From the NCBI RefSeq assembly GCF_019551435.1, contig NZ_CP080544.1, positions 2,017,001 to 2,081,000 of the forward strand: a DNA stretch of 64,000 nucleotides, written 5' to 3'. Source of the DNA: Lysobacter soyae. GTDB taxonomy: Bacteria > Pseudomonadota > Gammaproteobacteria > Xanthomonadales > Xanthomonadaceae. How positions within the stretch are numbered: the stretch's first letter is position 1; each line of letters starts with the position of its first letter. Position numbers and translations under genes: made by a program. Of the stretch, positions 9,010 through 19,625 are shown piece by piece. The notes beneath the pieces are model-generated. The model made no database searches. It saw only the letters and a program-made list of their open reading frames with translations, and was not told where the DNA came from.

Positions 9010-10511
9010 ACGCCGCTGTGAAACAACGCGCGCCCGCCGCACTGTGGGTATTGGTCTTGGGCATGCTGTTCTACCGGATGGCATTCGTCCTGGCGCACGA
9101 CTACAGCCTGTTCGTTGACGAAGCGCAGTACTGGCTTTGGTCGCGCACGCCCGACTTCGGCTACTACTCCAAACCGCCGTTGATCGCCTGGCTGATTGCG
9201 ATCACCACCAAGCTTCTCGGCGACACCGAATTTGCCGTCAAGCTGCCGGCGCTGTTGGCCTATCCGCTCGCCGCAGTCTTCATCTATAAAGCCGGTGCCG
9301 CGTTGCGCGATGCGCGCACCGGTCTTGTCTCCGCCGCCTTATTTCTCACCATGCCCGGTCAGGCATTGGGCGGTTGGGTTATGTCACCCGACTCCGTCTT
9401 GCTGTTGACCTGGGCGGCGGCGCTGTATTGCTTGTGGAAGGCGGTGCAGACGCCTGACACTTTGCGCTACTGGATCGGCCTCGGCGTGGCGATCGGCGTG
9501 GGCGCGTTGGCGAAGTACACCATGCTGGTTTTCGTGCCGATGGCCGCGTGGGTATTGATCCGATCGCATCGCGACACGCTGCGAAGCCGCGGCCCATGGA
9601 TCGCCCTTGCATTGGCGCTGCTGATTTTATCGCCCAATCTCGCCTGGAACGTAGCGCACCAGTTTGAAACCGTGAAGCACACCGCGGAGTTGTCGAACAA
9701 ATCGGGCGCAGGTTTGCACCTGGGCAAATTCGGCGGCTTCCTCGGCGCGCAATGGGGCATCTTCGGCCTGGTGTCGTTCCCTCTATTGCTGTGGCGGATT
9801 TACGCCGGACGTTCTGCTGAAGAACGCTTCTTGAAGCCGTTTACTGTGCCCTATCTTGCAATCATGTTCGGTCTGGCGCTGGTGACTTCGGCCAATGCCA
9901 ACTGGGCAGTCACGGCGTATGTGGGCGGCAGTTTGTTGGTGAGTTGCTGGCTCGCGGCCTTGCCCAAACGCCAGGTGCTTGCGCTCGCGCTGACATTGAA
10001 CGTGCTGTTGATGTTGGGCATTTTGCATTACCGCGACGTGGCGAAATGGCTGGGCAAACCGGTGCCGAACCAAGGTCGGGATGTGTATGCACGCGTTATC
10101 GGCTGGCGCGAGTTGGGGGCTGCAGTATCGCAACGCGTGCAAAGCGATGGCGCCTTGCCGATTCTGTCGAACGATCGCACCTTGCTTGCGCAAATGGCGT
10201 TTTACGTCAAACCCTCGCCCTACCCGGTAGACGCCTTGGACGATGATGGTCATATCAACAATCAGTATGAGATGACCACCCGTGAGCGCGGCTTGCCGAA
10301 AGACGCTTACTGGATGGTGTTCAACGCCGGCCAAAACGGCGACGAGCCGATTCGTAGTGGTACCGAAATCGCCAGCTACGCACCCTTGCACACCGCCGGC
10401 TATTCGCCGGTGGAAGATCTTGGGGTGATTCGCGTGCGACGCATGGATGGACCGCCACGCAGCGTGCATATGATTCGCGTGACGCGCACTGCGGAGACAG
10501 TGACGCCATGA
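9006..10511 (+). CDS. ArnT/GT39-like membrane glycosyltransferase
   Basis: About 501 aa, taking TTG 9006, which overlaps the rpiA stop; GTG 9018 is an alternative start. A first membrane helix is followed by the loop [20 protein letters not shown] and then [12 protein letters not shown], the GT39/ArnT pattern with the acidic D-E pair that binds the polyprenyl-phosphate donor. About ten further hydrophobic helices follow, with a soluble C-terminal part. Such enzymes transfer sugars from undecaprenyl- or dolichyl-type phosphate donors in the inner membrane, often onto lipid A or glycans. The neighbouring PAP2 phosphatase supports a cell-envelope lipid role; the acceptor is unknown. Confidence 0.85.
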   Translation: MNAAVKQRAPAALWVLVLGMLFYRMAFVLAHDYSLFVDEAQYWLWSRTPDFGYYSKPPLIAWLIAITTKLLGDTEFAVKLPALLAYPLAAVFIYKAGAALRDARTGLVSAALFLTMPGQALGGWVMSPDSVLLLTWAAALYCLWKAVQTPDTLRYWIGLGVAIGVGALAKYTMLVFVPMAAWVLIRSHRDTLRSRGPWIALALALLILSPNLAWNVAHQFETVKHTAELSNKSGAGLHLGKFGGFLGAQWGIFGLVSFPLLLWRIYAGRSAEERFLKPFTVPYLAIMFGLALVTSANANWAVTAYVGGSLLVSCWLAALPKRQVLALALTLNVLLMLGILHYRDVAKWLGKPVPNQGRDVYARVIGWRELGAAVSQRVQSDGALPILSNDRTLLAQMAFYVKPSPYPVDALDDDGHINNQYEMTTRERGLPKDAYWMVFNAGQNGDEPIRSGTEIASYAPLHTAGYSPVEDLGVIRVRRMDGPPRSVHMIRVTRTAETVTP

Positions 10512-11701
10512 ATTTCGCAGCGAGCGCGCGACGTTTGAACTCGAAGTGGGTGCTGTGGGGTTTGCTGTTGGTTGCGGCCATTGGTTCGACGCTGCCGTTT
10601 TGGCTGACCGATTTGGACATTCGCGCCTCGGCACTTTTCTATTCGCCTATGCCGGCAGAACTCGGTCGCGAAGCATCGTGGCCGCTGGGTCAGTCCGGCG
10701 TGTTCAATACTTTGTATCTTGTCGGCTCGGCCTTGTCGTGGCTGGTGTTGGTGCTGACGATCTTGGCGTACGCGCTGCCCGCCGTGCGCAAGCATCCGCT
10801 GCTGCGACAAATCACGCTCACCACCTTGGCGACCGTGGCCTTGGGCACCGGCCTTCTGGTGAATGGACTTGGCAAAGATTTCACCGGACGCCCGCGTCCG
10901 CGCACCATCGAAGAATTCGGTGGGCACTCCCAATATCGGAAACCTTTGCAATTGGGTACGCCCGGCGTCGGCAAATCCTTTCCTTGCGGCCATTGTTCCG
11001 CCGGTTACGCGGTCGGTGCGGTCGGGCTTGCCTTGCTTTCGGCACGGCCTGCGCTGGGTCTTGGCATCATCGTCGCGTCCATCGGTTTCGGCCTTGCCAT
11101 GGGTGCGGCGCGCATGGCGGCCGGCGCACATTTCTTAAGTGATGTGCTGTGGTCCGGCATTCTCACGTGGCTTGCGGCACTCGCCGCACATTCGTTGCTC
11201 ACACGACTGCGAAAAGAAAACGACCGACGACGATGGCCACCATGGCTGAGCTATGTGGGTGTCGGTGTACTCTCGCTCGCGGTGGTGGGCGGCTTGCTGT
11301 TCACGCGACCGTTCCACTACCAAGTGCGCGTGCGTGTGCCGGTGGCCGCAATGCCCGCGCAATGGGTCTTCGATACTTCGGTGGCGGACCTCGATATTGC
11401 CGTTGACCCCGATGCGCGCGATGCCGTGTCCATCGACGGCGAGATCAAGGGCTTCGGATTTCCGAACGTGCGCGTCAAGGAAAGCGAACGCGTGACTGGC
11501 ACACAGGTGCTGCGTCAGATCAGACAAACCGGCACCGCCAAAGAAATTGACGCACCGATGAAACTGACCGTGCGACCCGAGATGCTGGATCGCATTGAGG
11601 TGCGCATAGGCACCGGCAATGTGAAAATCGTCGACCCCGCATATCGCGCGCGCCTCATGCCGCACGTCAACATCCAAAACGCCACTGCCGAAGCACAATG
11701 A
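10508..11701 (+). CDS. PAP2-family membrane phosphatase with an extra C-terminal beta-rich domain
   Basis: 397 aa. Residues ~1-235 are a six-helix PAP2 phosphatase with its three motifs in order: KDFTGRPRP at 123-131, SFPCGH at 157-162 and ARMAAGAHFLSD at 201-212, including the expected catalytic His and Arg. After a further membrane helix (~248-266) there is a ~130-residue domain with short beta-like repeats (VADLDIAVD, IEVRIGTGNVKIV), resembling DUF4097-type beta-solenoids. It overlaps the glycosyltransferase gene by ATGA. Likely dephosphorylates a lipid phosphate such as lipid A, undecaprenyl-PP or phosphatidylglycerol-P. Confidence 0.85.
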   Translation: MNFAASARRLNSKWVLWGLLLVAAIGSTLPFWLTDLDIRASALFYSPMPAELGREASWPLGQSGVFNTLYLVGSALSWLVLVLTILAYALPAVRKHPLLRQITLTTLATVALGTGLLVNGLGKDFTGRPRPRTIEEFGGHSQYRKPLQLGTPGVGKSFPCGHCSAGYAVGAVGLALLSARPALGLGIIVASIGFGLAMGAARMAAGAHFLSDVLWSGILTWLAALAAHSLLTRLRKENDRRRWPPWLSYVGVGVLSLAVVGGLLFTRPFHYQVRVRVPVAAMPAQWVFDTSVADLDIAVDPDARDAVSIDGEIKGFGFPNVRVKESERVTGTQVLRQIRQTGTAKEIDAPMKLTVRPEMLDRIEVRIGTGNVKIVDPAYRARLMPHVNIQNATAEAQ

Positions 11702-11704
11702 CCC

Positions 11705-12622
11705 ATGGCCTATCTTGAACTGACATTGCCTTGCACTTTGCCTCAGCAACCCCGCTTCGAGCGCGCACTTGAGGAACTCGGCGCGTTGGCCGTCACCTTG
11801 CAAGACGCTGACGCTGAAACGCCGGATGAGCAGGCCATCTTCGAACCCGGTGTCGGCGAAACGCCACTTTGGCAGCAGTTGTATTTGACGGCATTGTTTG
11901 ACGGCGAAACTGACGCGCTGGTACTGCTCGCGGCACTGGAAGCCTTCGACGCCGACCTGCCTTGGCACGACGTGTCATTCAAGATCATCGAAGACACCGA
12001 CTGGGAGCGCGCCTGGTTGGACCAATTCAAACCGATGCGATTTGGTCAACGCACCTGGATCGTGCCGTGGAACCACGAACTGCCGGAAGACGCCGGCGCC
12101 GATGCGGCGGTGGTGCGTTTGGATCCGGGTCTTGCTTTCGGTTCCGGCACACATCCGACCACCGCGTTGTGTCTTGCCTGGCTGGACGAATTGGGCGCAC
12201 AAGGCGCTTTGTCAAACAACGCGGTGCTCGACTTCGGTTGCGGCAGCGGCATCTTGGCATTGGCCGCAGTTCGCTTGGGCGCATCACGGGCCGTTGGCAT
12301 CGACAATGATCCGCAGGCGATCATCGCCACCCATGACAATGCCGAGCGCAACGGCTTGTCAGAACACATCGCGGTGTACTTGCCCGACGACGCGCCAGCA
12401 GCGCGCTACCCGGTCGTCGTCGCGAACATTCTTGCCTCTGCCCTCGACGCGCTGGCAGAAGCCTTGGCTGACGCCACGTTGCCGAATGGGCGCCTGGCAA
12501 TGTCCGGGATCTTGAAAGGCCAGGAAGACGAGTTGCTTGAACGCTTTGCGCCTTGGTTCGAGCAACTGACCGTCTCGACGCAAGAAGATTGGGTACGCAT
12601 TGACGGTGTCCGTCGTGGCTGA
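11705..12622 (+). CDS. prmA: Ribosomal protein L11 methyltransferase
   Basis: 305 aa. The N-terminal substrate-recognition domain (LELTLPC...[13 protein letters not shown]) is followed by the linker WEDEFDP-like [18 protein letters not shown] and the SAM domain with [15 protein letters not shown] and [15 protein letters not shown]. It trimethylates amino groups of ribosomal protein L11. prmA next to fis-like and DUF3426 genes is common in gammaproteobacteria. It ends inside the start of the DUF3426 gene. Confidence 0.97.
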   Translation: MAYLELTLPCTLPQQPRFERALEELGALAVTLQDADAETPDEQAIFEPGVGETPLWQQLYLTALFDGETDALVLLAALEAFDADLPWHDVSFKIIEDTDWERAWLDQFKPMRFGQRTWIVPWNHELPEDAGADAAVVRLDPGLAFGSGTHPTTALCLAWLDELGAQGALSNNAVLDFGCGSGILALAAVRLGASRAVGIDNDPQAIIATHDNAERNGLSEHIAVYLPDDAPAARYPVVVANILASALDALAEALADATLPNGRLAMSGILKGQEDELLERFAPWFEQLTVSTQEDWVRIDGVRRG

Positions 12623-13157
12623 GGGCGGCCCCGACTTCGCCGGAAAGAAATCCGGATTTCGTGCAGAGCGAAAGCTTTGGGTCGCATCCATCCTCTTGGT
12701 TCTCGCGCTCGCGCTCCAAGTCTTGATCTCAAACCGGCGTGTGTATGCGCAAAACGCGCTGATGCGCCCGGTCGTGTCTGCCGTCTGCACCGTGTTCCGC
12801 TGCACGGTTCCGGCCTGGCGTGAGATCGGTGCATTCAAGATGCAATCGCATGATGTCGTCGCCCATCCGGGACGACCGGATGTGCTGCAGATTCGCGGCA
12901 GCTTCCGCAATGAAGCCAAATTGCCACAAGCATGGCCGGTGCTCCGCGCCACCCTGTCCGACATCAACGGCACGCCGATTTATCGTGGCGATTTTTTAGC
13001 CAGGGATTATTTGGCGGGCGGACAAGTGCCGGTGGAAATCGGCGCCGGGCAGACCGCCTTGATCGAATTGAATGTGCGCGACCCGGCGCAACGCGCCGTC
13101 TCTTTCGATTTCGCATTCAGGGATGCCGCGATGACACCCGTCGTCAAATCGCGCTAG
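12600..13157 (+). CDS. DUF3426 membrane protein lacking the usual N-terminal zinc ribbon
   Basis: About 185 aa, starting at TTG 12600 or a nearby GTG and overlapping prmA. One membrane helix at residues ~27-44 ([15 protein letters not shown]) is followed by the DUF3426 domain: [20 protein letters not shown], then beta-strand repeats ending in a V-P-V-E-I-G-A-G-Q motif. Most relatives carry an MJ0042 zinc-finger and acidic linker before the helix, which are absent here. The function of DUF3426 is not established. The context between prmA and fis is conserved in Xanthomonadales. Confidence 0.8.
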   Translation: MTVSVVAEGGPDFAGKKSGFRAERKLWVASILLVLALALQVLISNRRVYAQNALMRPVVSAVCTVFRCTVPAWREIGAFKMQSHDVVAHPGRPDVLQIRGSFRNEAKLPQAWPVLRATLSDINGTPIYRGDFLARDYLAGGQVPVEIGAGQTALIELNVRDPAQRAVSFDFAFRDAAMTPVVKSR

Positions 13158-13214
13158 ACTCGATTCCCTGCCACCCCCTTGTGGCGATTTTTTCATCAGG
13201 CTCATTTCCGCACC

Positions 13215-13460
13215 ATGGATTCACATCGCCCTCGCACCCCGCTCCGCGACCACGTGGCCAACTCGGTTAGTCGTTATCTGCGGGATTTGGATGGTGAATC
13301 CACCAACGTGCTGTATCAGTTGGTCTTGCGCGAAGTCGAGATCCCGCTGTTCACCGAAGCGCTTCGCCATTGCGAAGGCAACCAAAGCCGCGCCGCCGAT
13401 CTGCTCGGCATACATCGCGCGACCTTGCGTAAAAAGCTGCGCGAATACGGAATGGCCTGA
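13215..13460 (+). CDS. fis: Fis family DNA-binding protein
   Basis: 81 aa from ATG 13215. The C-terminal helix-turn-helix [32 protein letters not shown] is the standard Fis/NtrC-type HTH, and the N-terminal [16 protein letters not shown] region matches the Fis dimer interface. Fis is a nucleoid protein that bends DNA and activates rRNA and other promoters in rapid growth. It lies downstream of prmA/DUF3426 as in other gammaproteobacteria (dusB or prmA linkage) and directly before purH. Confidence 0.95.
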   Translation: MDSHRPRTPLRDHVANSVSRYLRDLDGESTNVLYQLVLREVEIPLFTEALRHCEGNQSRAADLLGIHRATLRKKLREYGMA

Positions 13461-13472
13461 AGCGCCGCGCTT

Positions 13473-13478
13473 TATAAT
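13473..13478 (+). promoter_or_regulatory. Candidate -10 box upstream of purH
   Basis: A perfect TATAAT lies 27 bases upstream of the purH ATG. No strong -35 element can be seen 17 bases further up, so promoter use is only suggested. Confidence 0.4.
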
Positions 13479-13504
13479 TCGGGGGTCTTGAATCCGGGGT
13501 CCCC

Positions 13505-15109
13505 ATGTCTTCCAAAGTCTTTTCTCCCTCCGGCGATGCCGTGACGGTTCGCCGCGCCTTGATCTCAGTCTCCGACAAGACCGGCTTGGTCGACCTCGCC
13601 CGGTCGCTTGCGCAGATGAATGTGGAGCTGCTGTCCACCGGCGGCACCGCCAAGGCGCTGCGCGACGCCGGCCTGGCAGTGAAGGACGTCAGTGAGGTCA
13701 CCGGCTTCCCCGAAATCATGGATGGTCGCGTCAAAACCTTGCATCCCAAGGTGCACGGCGGCTTGCTCGGTCGCGCCGGCCAAGACGACGCCGTGATGCA
13801 ATCGCTCGGCATCGAAGCGATTGATCTGCTGGTGCTCAATTTGTATCCCTTCGAGTCAGTGTCGGTACGGCCGGGTGTGCAGTTCGACGAATTGGTCGAG
13901 AACATCGACATCGGTGGCCCAGCCATGCTGCGTTCCGCGGCAAAGAATTTCGCCCGCGTCACCGTGGCCACCGCGCCGGAGCAATACGCCGCCCTGATCG
14001 AAGAAATGAAAAACCACGCCGGTGCGGTGAGCGCGAACCTGCGTTGGAAGTTCGCGGTCGCCGCTTTCGCCCGTGTTGCGCAATACGACGCGGCGATCAG
14101 CAGCACCTTGTCGTCGATCACCGACTGCACCGAAGAAGGCATTTGCCGTTCGGTCTTTCCCCAAAGCAATCACGGCGATTTCGAAAAGGTGATGGATTTG
14201 CGCTATGGCGAAAACCCGCATCAACAAGGCGCGTTTTATCGCGACCTGTATCCGGTGGCGGGCACCTTGGCCACCTTTTCCCAGCTGCAAGGCAAAGAGC
14301 TCAGCTATAACAATCTCGCCGATGCGGATGCCGCGTGGGAGTGCGTTCGCAGTTTCGACGCGCCGGCTTGCGTGATCGTCAAGCATGCCAATCCTTGCGG
14401 TGTGGCCGTCGGCGTGGCCTGCGGTGATGCCTACGAACTGGCCTACGCCACCGACCCGACATCGGCCTTCGGCGGCATCCTTGCCTTCAATACCGAACTT
14501 GACGGCGCGACCTGCAAAGCGATTCTCGATCGCCAGTTTGTCGAAGTGTTGATTGCGCCCGCCTATTCGGAAGAGGCGTTGGCCTACGCACGCAAGAAAG
14601 CCAATGTGCGCGTGCTGCAGATTCCGCTGGGTCATGGTCGCAACATGATGGACGTCAAGCGCGTCGGTTCCGGTCTGTTGATGCAAACCGCGGACAATCA
14701 TGCGATCGACGCCGACGCATTGAAAGTCGTGTCGACGTTGGCGCCGACCGAAGCGCAACGCCGCGACCTCGTGTTTGCCTGGCGCGTCGCCAAGTACGTG
14801 AAGTCGAACGCCATTGTGTATGCCAAAGACAATCGCACGATCGGTATCGGCGCGGGCCAAATGAGCCGTGTGATCAGTGCCAAAATCGCCGGCCTCAAGG
14901 CAGAAGAAGCAGGCTTGAGTGTGCCGGGTTCGGTCATGGCATCGGATGCGTTTTTCCCGTTCCGCGACGGCATCGATGCCGCGGCTGCCGCCGGTATCAA
15001 AGCAGTGATTCAGCCCGGCGGTTCCATGCGCGATGAGGAAGTGATTGCGGCCGCCAACGAACACGGCATGGCGATGGTCTTTACCGGCATCCGCCATTTC
15101 CGCCACTGA
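13505..15109 (+). CDS. purH: Bifunctional AICAR transformylase / IMP cyclohydrolase
   Basis: 534 aa, the normal length. The N-terminal MGS-like cyclohydrolase domain ([51 protein letters not shown]) is followed by the AICARFT domain with [21 protein letters not shown] and the FPFRDGID loop. It catalyses the last two steps of de novo IMP synthesis. purD follows after 18 bases, so purHD is one transcription unit. Confidence 0.98.
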   Translation: MSSKVFSPSGDAVTVRRALISVSDKTGLVDLARSLAQMNVELLSTGGTAKALRDAGLAVKDVSEVTGFPEIMDGRVKTLHPKVHGGLLGRAGQDDAVMQSLGIEAIDLLVLNLYPFESVSVRPGVQFDELVENIDIGGPAMLRSAAKNFARVTVATAPEQYAALIEEMKNHAGAVSANLRWKFAVAAFARVAQYDAAISSTLSSITDCTEEGICRSVFPQSNHGDFEKVMDLRYGENPHQQGAFYRDLYPVAGTLATFSQLQGKELSYNNLADADAAWECVRSFDAPACVIVKHANPCGVAVGVACGDAYELAYATDPTSAFGGILAFNTELDGATCKAILDRQFVEVLIAPAYSEEALAYARKKANVRVLQIPLGHGRNMMDVKRVGSGLLMQTADNHAIDADALKVVSTLAPTEAQRRDLVFAWRVAKYVKSNAIVYAKDNRTIGIGAGQMSRVISAKIAGLKAEEAGLSVPGSVMASDAFFPFRDGIDAAAAAGIKAVIQPGGSMRDEEVIAAANEHGMAMVFTGIRHFRH

Positions 15110-15127
15110 TTCGGGACGAGGTCGCGT

Positions 15128-16414
15128 ATGAAAGTTTTGGTTATCGGTTCCGGTGGACGTGAACATGCGCTGGCATGGAAATTGGCACAGTCGGCACGCG
15201 TGGATCGCGTCTATGTCGCCCCGGGAAATGGCGGCACTGCACACGAGCCCAAGTGTGAAAACGTCGGAATCAAAGCCACCGACATTGCGGCGTTGATCGA
15301 ATTCGCGCAACGCGAAGCGGTTGCCGTCACTGTGGTCGGACCGGAACAGCCGTTGGTTGCGGGCGTCGTCGATGCCTTTCGCGAACAAGGCCTGCGCATC
15401 TTCGGTCCCACCGCCGCGGCCGCGCAATTGGAAGGCAGCAAGGCATTTGCCAAGGATTTCCTGGCCCGCCACGGCATTCCGACGGCGTTCTATGCGGTAC
15501 ACACCGACACCGGAGCCGCCCTCGCCTACGTGCGCGAGAAAGGCGCCCCGATTGTGATCAAGGCGGATGGCCTGGCTGCCGGCAAGGGCGTCATCGTCGC
15601 CATGACTTTGGAAGAGGCCGAAGCGGCTGTGCGCGACATGTTGTCCGGTAATGCCTTCGGCGATGCCGGCGCGCGCGTGGTCATCGAAGAATTTCTCGAG
15701 GGCGAGGAAGCAAGCTTCATCAGCATCGTCGACGGCCACACGGCGTTGCCGATGGCCACCTCACAAGACCACAAGCGTGTGGGCGACGGCGACACCGGCC
15801 CCAACACCGGCGGCATGGGCGCGTACTCGCCGGCACCGGTGGTCACGCCGGCGGTGCACGCACGCGTGATGCGCGAGGTGGTCGAACCCACGGTTCGCGG
15901 CATGCGCGAAGACGGCGTGCCGTTCACCGGCTTCTTGTATGCCGGTCTGATGATCGATGCGCAAGGCGCACCCAAAGTCATCGAATTCAATGTGCGTTTC
16001 GGCGATCCGGAAACACAGCCGGTGATGCTTCGCCTGCAGTCGGATTTGCTGGACCTGCTTGAAGCCGCGATCGACGGCCAACTCGACGGCGTTGAAGCGC
16101 TGTGGGATGCCCGCCCGTCGCTCGGCGTGGTGATGGCGGCAGAAAATTATCCGGGGACGCCGCGAACCGGAGACGTCATCCGATTCGCTGAAAACACAGT
16201 GCGCGATTCGAAGATTTTTCACGCCGGCACCAACGAAGTGAACGGCGAGGTGGTGACCTCCGGCGGACGCGTGCTGTGTGTCTGCGCCTTGGGGGATTCC
16301 GTGCAAGCGGCGTCGCAAGCTTCCTATGCGGCCGTCGACACCGTGCGTTGGCCCGGCGAATTTCATCGCAACGATATCGGTTGGCGCGCAATCGCCCGCG
16401 AAAAGCTAACCTGA
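15128..16414 (+). CDS. purD: Phosphoribosylamine-glycine ligase
   Basis: 428 aa. ATP-grasp fold with [19 protein letters not shown] at the N-terminus, [14 protein letters not shown] in the ATP-binding region, and [12 protein letters not shown] as the metal-binding signature. It makes glycinamide ribonucleotide in the second step of purine synthesis. It follows purH directly. The downstream fused MFS-acyltransferase gene starts 39 bases after its stop and could be cotranscribed. Confidence 0.98.
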   Translation: MKVLVIGSGGREHALAWKLAQSARVDRVYVAPGNGGTAHEPKCENVGIKATDIAALIEFAQREAVAVTVVGPEQPLVAGVVDAFREQGLRIFGPTAAAAQLEGSKAFAKDFLARHGIPTAFYAVHTDTGAALAYVREKGAPIVIKADGLAAGKGVIVAMTLEEAEAAVRDMLSGNAFGDAGARVVIEEFLEGEEASFISIVDGHTALPMATSQDHKRVGDGDTGPNTGGMGAYSPAPVVTPAVHARVMREVVEPTVRGMREDGVPFTGFLYAGLMIDAQGAPKVIEFNVRFGDPETQPVMLRLQSDLLDLLEAAIDGQLDGVEALWDARPSLGVVMAAENYPGTPRTGDVIRFAENTVRDSKIFHAGTNEVNGEVVTSGGRVLCVCALGDSVQAASQASYAAVDTVRWPGEFHRNDIGWRAIAREKLT

Positions 16415-16452
16415 GACCCATCGCCCCCACGCTCAAGCAAACAAGGCACTCC

Positions 16453-18339
16453 ATGGCGCACAACCAGTTCGCATTGCTCGGCCAGCGTCGTTTCCTTCCG
16501 TTCTTCTTCACACAATGCTTGGGGGCATTCAACGACAACGTTTTCCGGCAGGCCATCATCGGCCTGCTGTTCTGGATGAACGCCACACCCGACCAGCGGA
16601 CCTTGTATGCGAGCTTGGCACCGGCGATTTTCATCCTCCCCTACTTCCTGTTCTCCGCCACGGCCGGACAAATTGCCGAGAAGTTGGAGAAATCCCGGCT
16701 GATCCGCATCACCACGACGATGGAGATTTTCATCATGTCGTTGGCCGGCATCGCCTTCGTGTTGAAGCTGCTGCCGCTGTTGTTGGTCGCGCTGTTTCTC
16801 ACCGGCGTGCAGTCCACCCTGTTCGGTCCGGTGAAGTATTCGATCCTGCCCTCGGTGTTGCGTCCCGATGAATTGACCGGCGGCAACGGCTTGGTGGAGA
16901 TGGGGACATCGGTCTGCATCCTGGTCGGAATGATTGTCGGCGGGATGATCTTCGATGTGGCCGGCATCCATGGCCCATGGGCGGCCGCCGGTGCGGTGGT
17001 CGCGCTCGCGATCACCGGCAACCTGATCAGCCGCTTGATCCCAGCTTCCGACGCCGCCGCACCCGACTTGAAGATCAATTGGAATCCGCTGATCGAATCC
17101 GCCGCGGTCTTGAAGTTGGCACGCAAGCAATTGGCGGTGCGCAACTCGGTGCTGGGCGTGTCCTGGTTTTGGTTTGTCGGCACGGTGTTTGCCGCGACGT
17201 TGCCCGACTACGGCACGAAGTTCTTGGGTGGCAGTTATCACGTCTATGTGTTCGCCTTGGCCCTGTTCTCGATTGGCACCGGGGTCGGCTCGATGTTGTG
17301 TGAAAAGTTGTCGGCACGCGTGGTGGAAATCGGTTTGGTGCCGCTCGGTGCTTTCGGCATGAGTGCGTTTTTGTTCGATCTGTACTTTGCCCGGACGGGT
17401 GTTGCGACCACCGCCGACCTCAGCGTCGGCGCGTTTTTGCAGCAGCCCGGCAGCATGCGCATCGTGTTGGATCTGATCGGCATTGGCCTGTTCAGCGGCT
17501 TTTATGTGGTGCCTTTGTTCGCGTTGATTCAAACACGCACGCCGAAGTCGGAACTTTCACGCGTCATCGGTGCGTTGAATATCCAGAATTCCGGCTTTGT
17601 GGTGGCCGCATCGATCTTGACGCTGGTGCTGCAAAAGTACGCCGGCTGGAGCATCCCACAACTCTTCCTCGCGCTTGCCGTGGCCAACACCTCGGTCGCG
17701 CTGTGGATTTTCTCGATCGTCCCAGAATTCCTGATGCGATTCCTCAGCTGGGTGCTGGTGCGGGGACTGTATCGGTTGCGCTTGAAAGGCGTTCACGAAA
17801 ATATTCCCGATGAAGGTGCCGCGCTCATCGTTTGCAACCACGTCAGCTACATGGACGCGTTGATTCTTTCGGCGAGCATTCCGCGACCGGTGCGCTTTGT
17901 CATGTATTACAAGATTTTCAACATCCCGGTCATGCGTTGGATCTTCAAGACCGCCAAGGCGATCCCGATTGCCGGTGCGCGCGAAAATCCGGCGCTGATG
18001 CAGGCCGCATTCGATGAGGTGGATGCCGCATTGGCGGAAGGCGAACTGGTGGCGATTTTTCCCGAAGGCGCGTTGACCAAAGACGGCGAGATGGCGGCCT
18101 TCAAAAGTGGTGTCGAAAAAATACTCTCGCGCCGCCCTGTGCCGGTCATTCCCATGGCCCTGCAGGGAATGTGGTCGAGCATGTGGAGTCGTCGCGACTC
18201 ACGTCTGGGTCGCATGCGTGTTCCGCGGCGATTCCGGGCACATGTGCAGGTGGTGGCGGATGCCCCGCTTCCGGCAGCGGGTGTCAGTGCCGAATCACTC
18301 GAGGCGAAGGTACGGGCCTTGCGCGGCGACAACGCCTAA
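16453..18339 (+). CDS. Lysophospholipid transporter (MFS) fused to a PlsC-type acyltransferase
   Basis: 628 aa from ATG 16453; upstream in-frame codons lie inside purD and are rejected. Residues 1-~400 form a 12-helix MFS domain (FFFTQCLGAFNDNVFRQAI is the LplT signature). Residues ~430-628 carry the PlsC domain with NHVSYMDAL (H-x4-D catalytic motif) and FPEGALTKDG. E. coli separates similar functions between LplT and Aas; this gene joins transport with acyl transfer but lacks the acyl-ACP ligase part of Aas. Likely flips lysophospholipids inward and reacylates them in the inner membrane. Its stop overlaps nudC by four bases (convergent). Confidence 0.92.
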   Translation: MAHNQFALLGQRRFLPFFFTQCLGAFNDNVFRQAIIGLLFWMNATPDQRTLYASLAPAIFILPYFLFSATAGQIAEKLEKSRLIRITTTMEIFIMSLAGIAFVLKLLPLLLVALFLTGVQSTLFGPVKYSILPSVLRPDELTGGNGLVEMGTSVCILVGMIVGGMIFDVAGIHGPWAAAGAVVALAITGNLISRLIPASDAAAPDLKINWNPLIESAAVLKLARKQLAVRNSVLGVSWFWFVGTVFAATLPDYGTKFLGGSYHVYVFALALFSIGTGVGSMLCEKLSARVVEIGLVPLGAFGMSAFLFDLYFARTGVATTADLSVGAFLQQPGSMRIVLDLIGIGLFSGFYVVPLFALIQTRTPKSELSRVIGALNIQNSGFVVAASILTLVLQKYAGWSIPQLFLALAVANTSVALWIFSIVPEFLMRFLSWVLVRGLYRLRLKGVHENIPDEGAALIVCNHVSYMDALILSASIPRPVRFVMYYKIFNIPVMRWIFKTAKAIPIAGARENPALMQAAFDEVDAALAEGELVAIFPEGALTKDGEMAAFKSGVEKILSRRPVPVIPMALQGMWSSMWSRRDSRLGRMRVPRRFRAHVQVVADAPLPAAGVSAESLEAKVRALRGDNA

Positions 18340-19232
18340 ACGCGTTCGCCTGCAGCCCACTGCTCGATCAGCCACCGCGAAATCGACAGCGGTGGCGATA
18401 ACTTCAAGCCCTGTGTTTCACCGTTGTTGGCGAGCGCCGTCTGGATTTGCGCACGACTGAACCATTGCGCGTCCTCCAACTCGATGCCGTCCACGACCGG
18501 CGTGGACATTTCCGCATGCGCCACAAAGCCCAACATCAACGAGCCCGGGAAAGGCCAGGGTTGTGACGCCAGATAACGCGCGCGAAGCACGCGCACGCCC
18601 GTTTCTTCCATGACTTCGCGCATGACCGTGTGTTCAAGCGACTCACCCGGTTCGACGAATCCTGCAAGCGTCGAGTAGCGCAGCGGCGGCCACGAAGGAT
18701 GTCGGCCAAGCAACAGGTGTTCGCCATCGCTGACCGCCATGATCACCGCGGGATCGGTACGCGGATACTGCGTCGTGCCGCAGGCGCGGCAATCTGCCTG
18801 CCAACCGGCACGCGTGAACACCAGCGCGCCACCGCACTTCGGGCAAAAGCGATAGTGGCGATGCCAATGCAATACAGCACGCGCCTGCGCAAACAATGTC
18901 GATGCGTGCACCGGCCACTGTGTCGCCGCATGGCGAAGCTCGATCCGCGGGTCTGATTCGGCAATGGCTTGCGGCAAGGCATGCGCGAACCAGGCTTGCC
19001 CTTGGTGTAAGCCGAGGAACACATCTGCCGCGTCGGCGCCGGTTCGCGCCTGCAGTTGACCGTCTGTACCTGTGCGGGTGAATCCCGCCGGATCGACATC
19101 GAGGGTGGACGCGGTTCGCCGCAATGCATCTAGCGCTTCGGTATCGTCGCGCAAGTGATCAGCGCGATCGAGCGCCGCTTCAACAAAGGCGAAATCCGAA
19201 TAAGGTTTCACACCGTGAAGGAAGAACCGCAA
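18336..19232 (-). CDS. nudC: NAD(+)/NADH pyrophosphatase NudC (RNA decapping)
   Basis: 298 aa. A four-cysteine zinc ribbon (FCPKCGG with [14 protein letters not shown]) precedes the Nudix box [23 protein letters not shown], followed by the [14 protein letters not shown] motif that specifies NADH/NAD-RNA hydrolysis in NudC. It hydrolyses NAD(H) to NMN(H) and AMP and removes NAD caps from RNA. The upstream N-terminal half is divergent as usual. The nudC start overlaps the end of the adjoining erpA gene by 25 bases, in a leftward pair. Confidence 0.95.
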   Translation of the reverse strand: MRFFLHGVKPYSDFAFVEAALDRADHLRDDTEALDALRRTASTLDVDPAGFTRTGTDGQLQARTGADAADVFLGLHQGQAWFAHALPQAIAESDPRIELRHAATQWPVHASTLFAQARAVLHWHRHYRFCPKCGGALVFTRAGWQADCRACGTTQYPRTDPAVIMAVSDGEHLLLGRHPSWPPLRYSTLAGFVEPGESLEHTVMREVMEETGVRVLRARYLASQPWPFPGSLMLGFVAHAEMSTPVVDGIELEDAQWFSRAQIQTALANNGETQGLKLSPPLSISRWLIEQWAAGERV

Positions 19233-19588
19233 CCGCAGGTGGTCTTCGCATTCGGATTGCGAATGGTGAATTGCGCACCGGTGATGTTCACCACGTAATC
19301 GACCGTTGCCCCCATCAGGTATTGCAGACTCAAGGGGTCCACCAACAAGGTGACGCCGTTGGTGGTGATGGCCAAATCATCGTCCGATTGGTTTTCGTCA
19401 AACTCGAAGCCGTATTGGAATCCGGAACAACCGCCCCCTTGAATGTAGGTGCGGAGTTTCAAGTCGGCATTGCCTTCTTCGGCAATCAACTCGCGCACCT
19501 TGTCTGCCGCGGCAGCGGTGAACACCAACGGTGCGTCCAACTGCTGATAGCTGGGTGCCTGAATGTCGTGCTGCGTGATGTCGTTCAT
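19208..19588 (-). CDS. erpA: Iron-sulfur cluster insertion protein ErpA
   Basis: 126 aa from ATG 19588, chosen because it gives the family length. The A-type carrier motifs are present: [14 protein letters not shown] and the C-terminal CGCGSSFTV with the three invariant cysteines. ErpA delivers [4Fe-4S] clusters to apoproteins, including IspG. It overlaps the start of nudC and lies 37 bases after the DUF6776 gene, all read leftwards. Confidence 0.96.
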   Translation of the reverse strand: MNDITQHDIQAPSYQQLDAPLVFTAAAADKVRELIAEEGNADLKLRTYIQGGGCSGFQYGFEFDENQSDDDLAITTNGVTLLVDPLSLQYLMGATVDYVVNITGAQFTIRNPNAKTTCGCGSSFTV

Positions 19589-19625
19589 TACCTGACAAGT
19601 GTAGGCGATCACGCCTGAATTCAAG

